Of a DNA stretch of 9,347 nucleotides, positions 9,333 to 9,347 are shown piece after piece. The stretch lies in NCBI GenBank assembly GCA_946479475.1, contig CAMLGG010000208.1:1-9347 (forward strand), in the 5' to 3' direction. This DNA comes from an uncultured Ideonella sp. GTDB taxonomy: Bacteria > Pseudomonadota > Gammaproteobacteria > Burkholderiales > Burkholderiaceae. The number at the start of each line of letters is the position of its first letter. The stretch's first letter is position 1. The notes under the pieces are model-generated. The model saw only the letters and a program-made list of their open reading frames with translations. It did no database searches and was not told the origin of the DNA. The position numbers and the translations under genes are program-made.

Positions 9333-9347
9333 TACTTTCCGCGCCCA

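Overview
The window looks like a piece of a GC-rich (by eye roughly two-thirds G+C) betaproteobacterial chromosome, most likely order Burkholderiales. This rests on protein character and gene order (dapC, dapD, a PilT/PilU-type ATPase, dapE, prmB), which I recall as a recurrent arrangement there; no database comparison was run. No rRNA, tRNA, phage, insertion sequence or CRISPR array was seen.

Layout. Bases 1-453 hold the 3' end of a gene that enters from the left and encodes a LytR_C-type C-terminal domain. From 491 a compact rightward block follows: dapC, dapD, a PilU-like pilus retraction ATPase, and dapE. A 284-base gap (4936-5219) is filled with a cluster of short inverted and tandem repeats. 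After it come prmB and an ABC-F ATPase of the YheS type, overlapping by four bases. Two leftward genes fill the right end, a NIPSNAP-family protein and a DUF1579-like protein; the last of these meets the ABC-F gene stop codon to stop codon with no spacer.

Function. DapD, DapC and DapE are three consecutive steps of the succinylase branch of lysine/meso-diaminopimelate synthesis: N-succinylation of tetrahydrodipicolinate, transamination, then desuccinylation. They feed both lysine and peptidoglycan. The PilU-like ATPase sits between dapD and dapE with no obvious metabolic link. PrmB and the ABC-F protein are both translation-related (ribosomal protein L3 methylation; ribosome-associated ATPase) and appear translationally coupled. 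The NIPSNAP/DUF1579 pair has no firm function.

I found no clearly new biological system. The points most worth a second look are the repeat cluster after dapE, one copy of which overlaps the dapE stop codon; the pilus ATPase inside the dap operon; a probable leaderless promoter for dapC; and the hairpin shared by two convergent stop codons.
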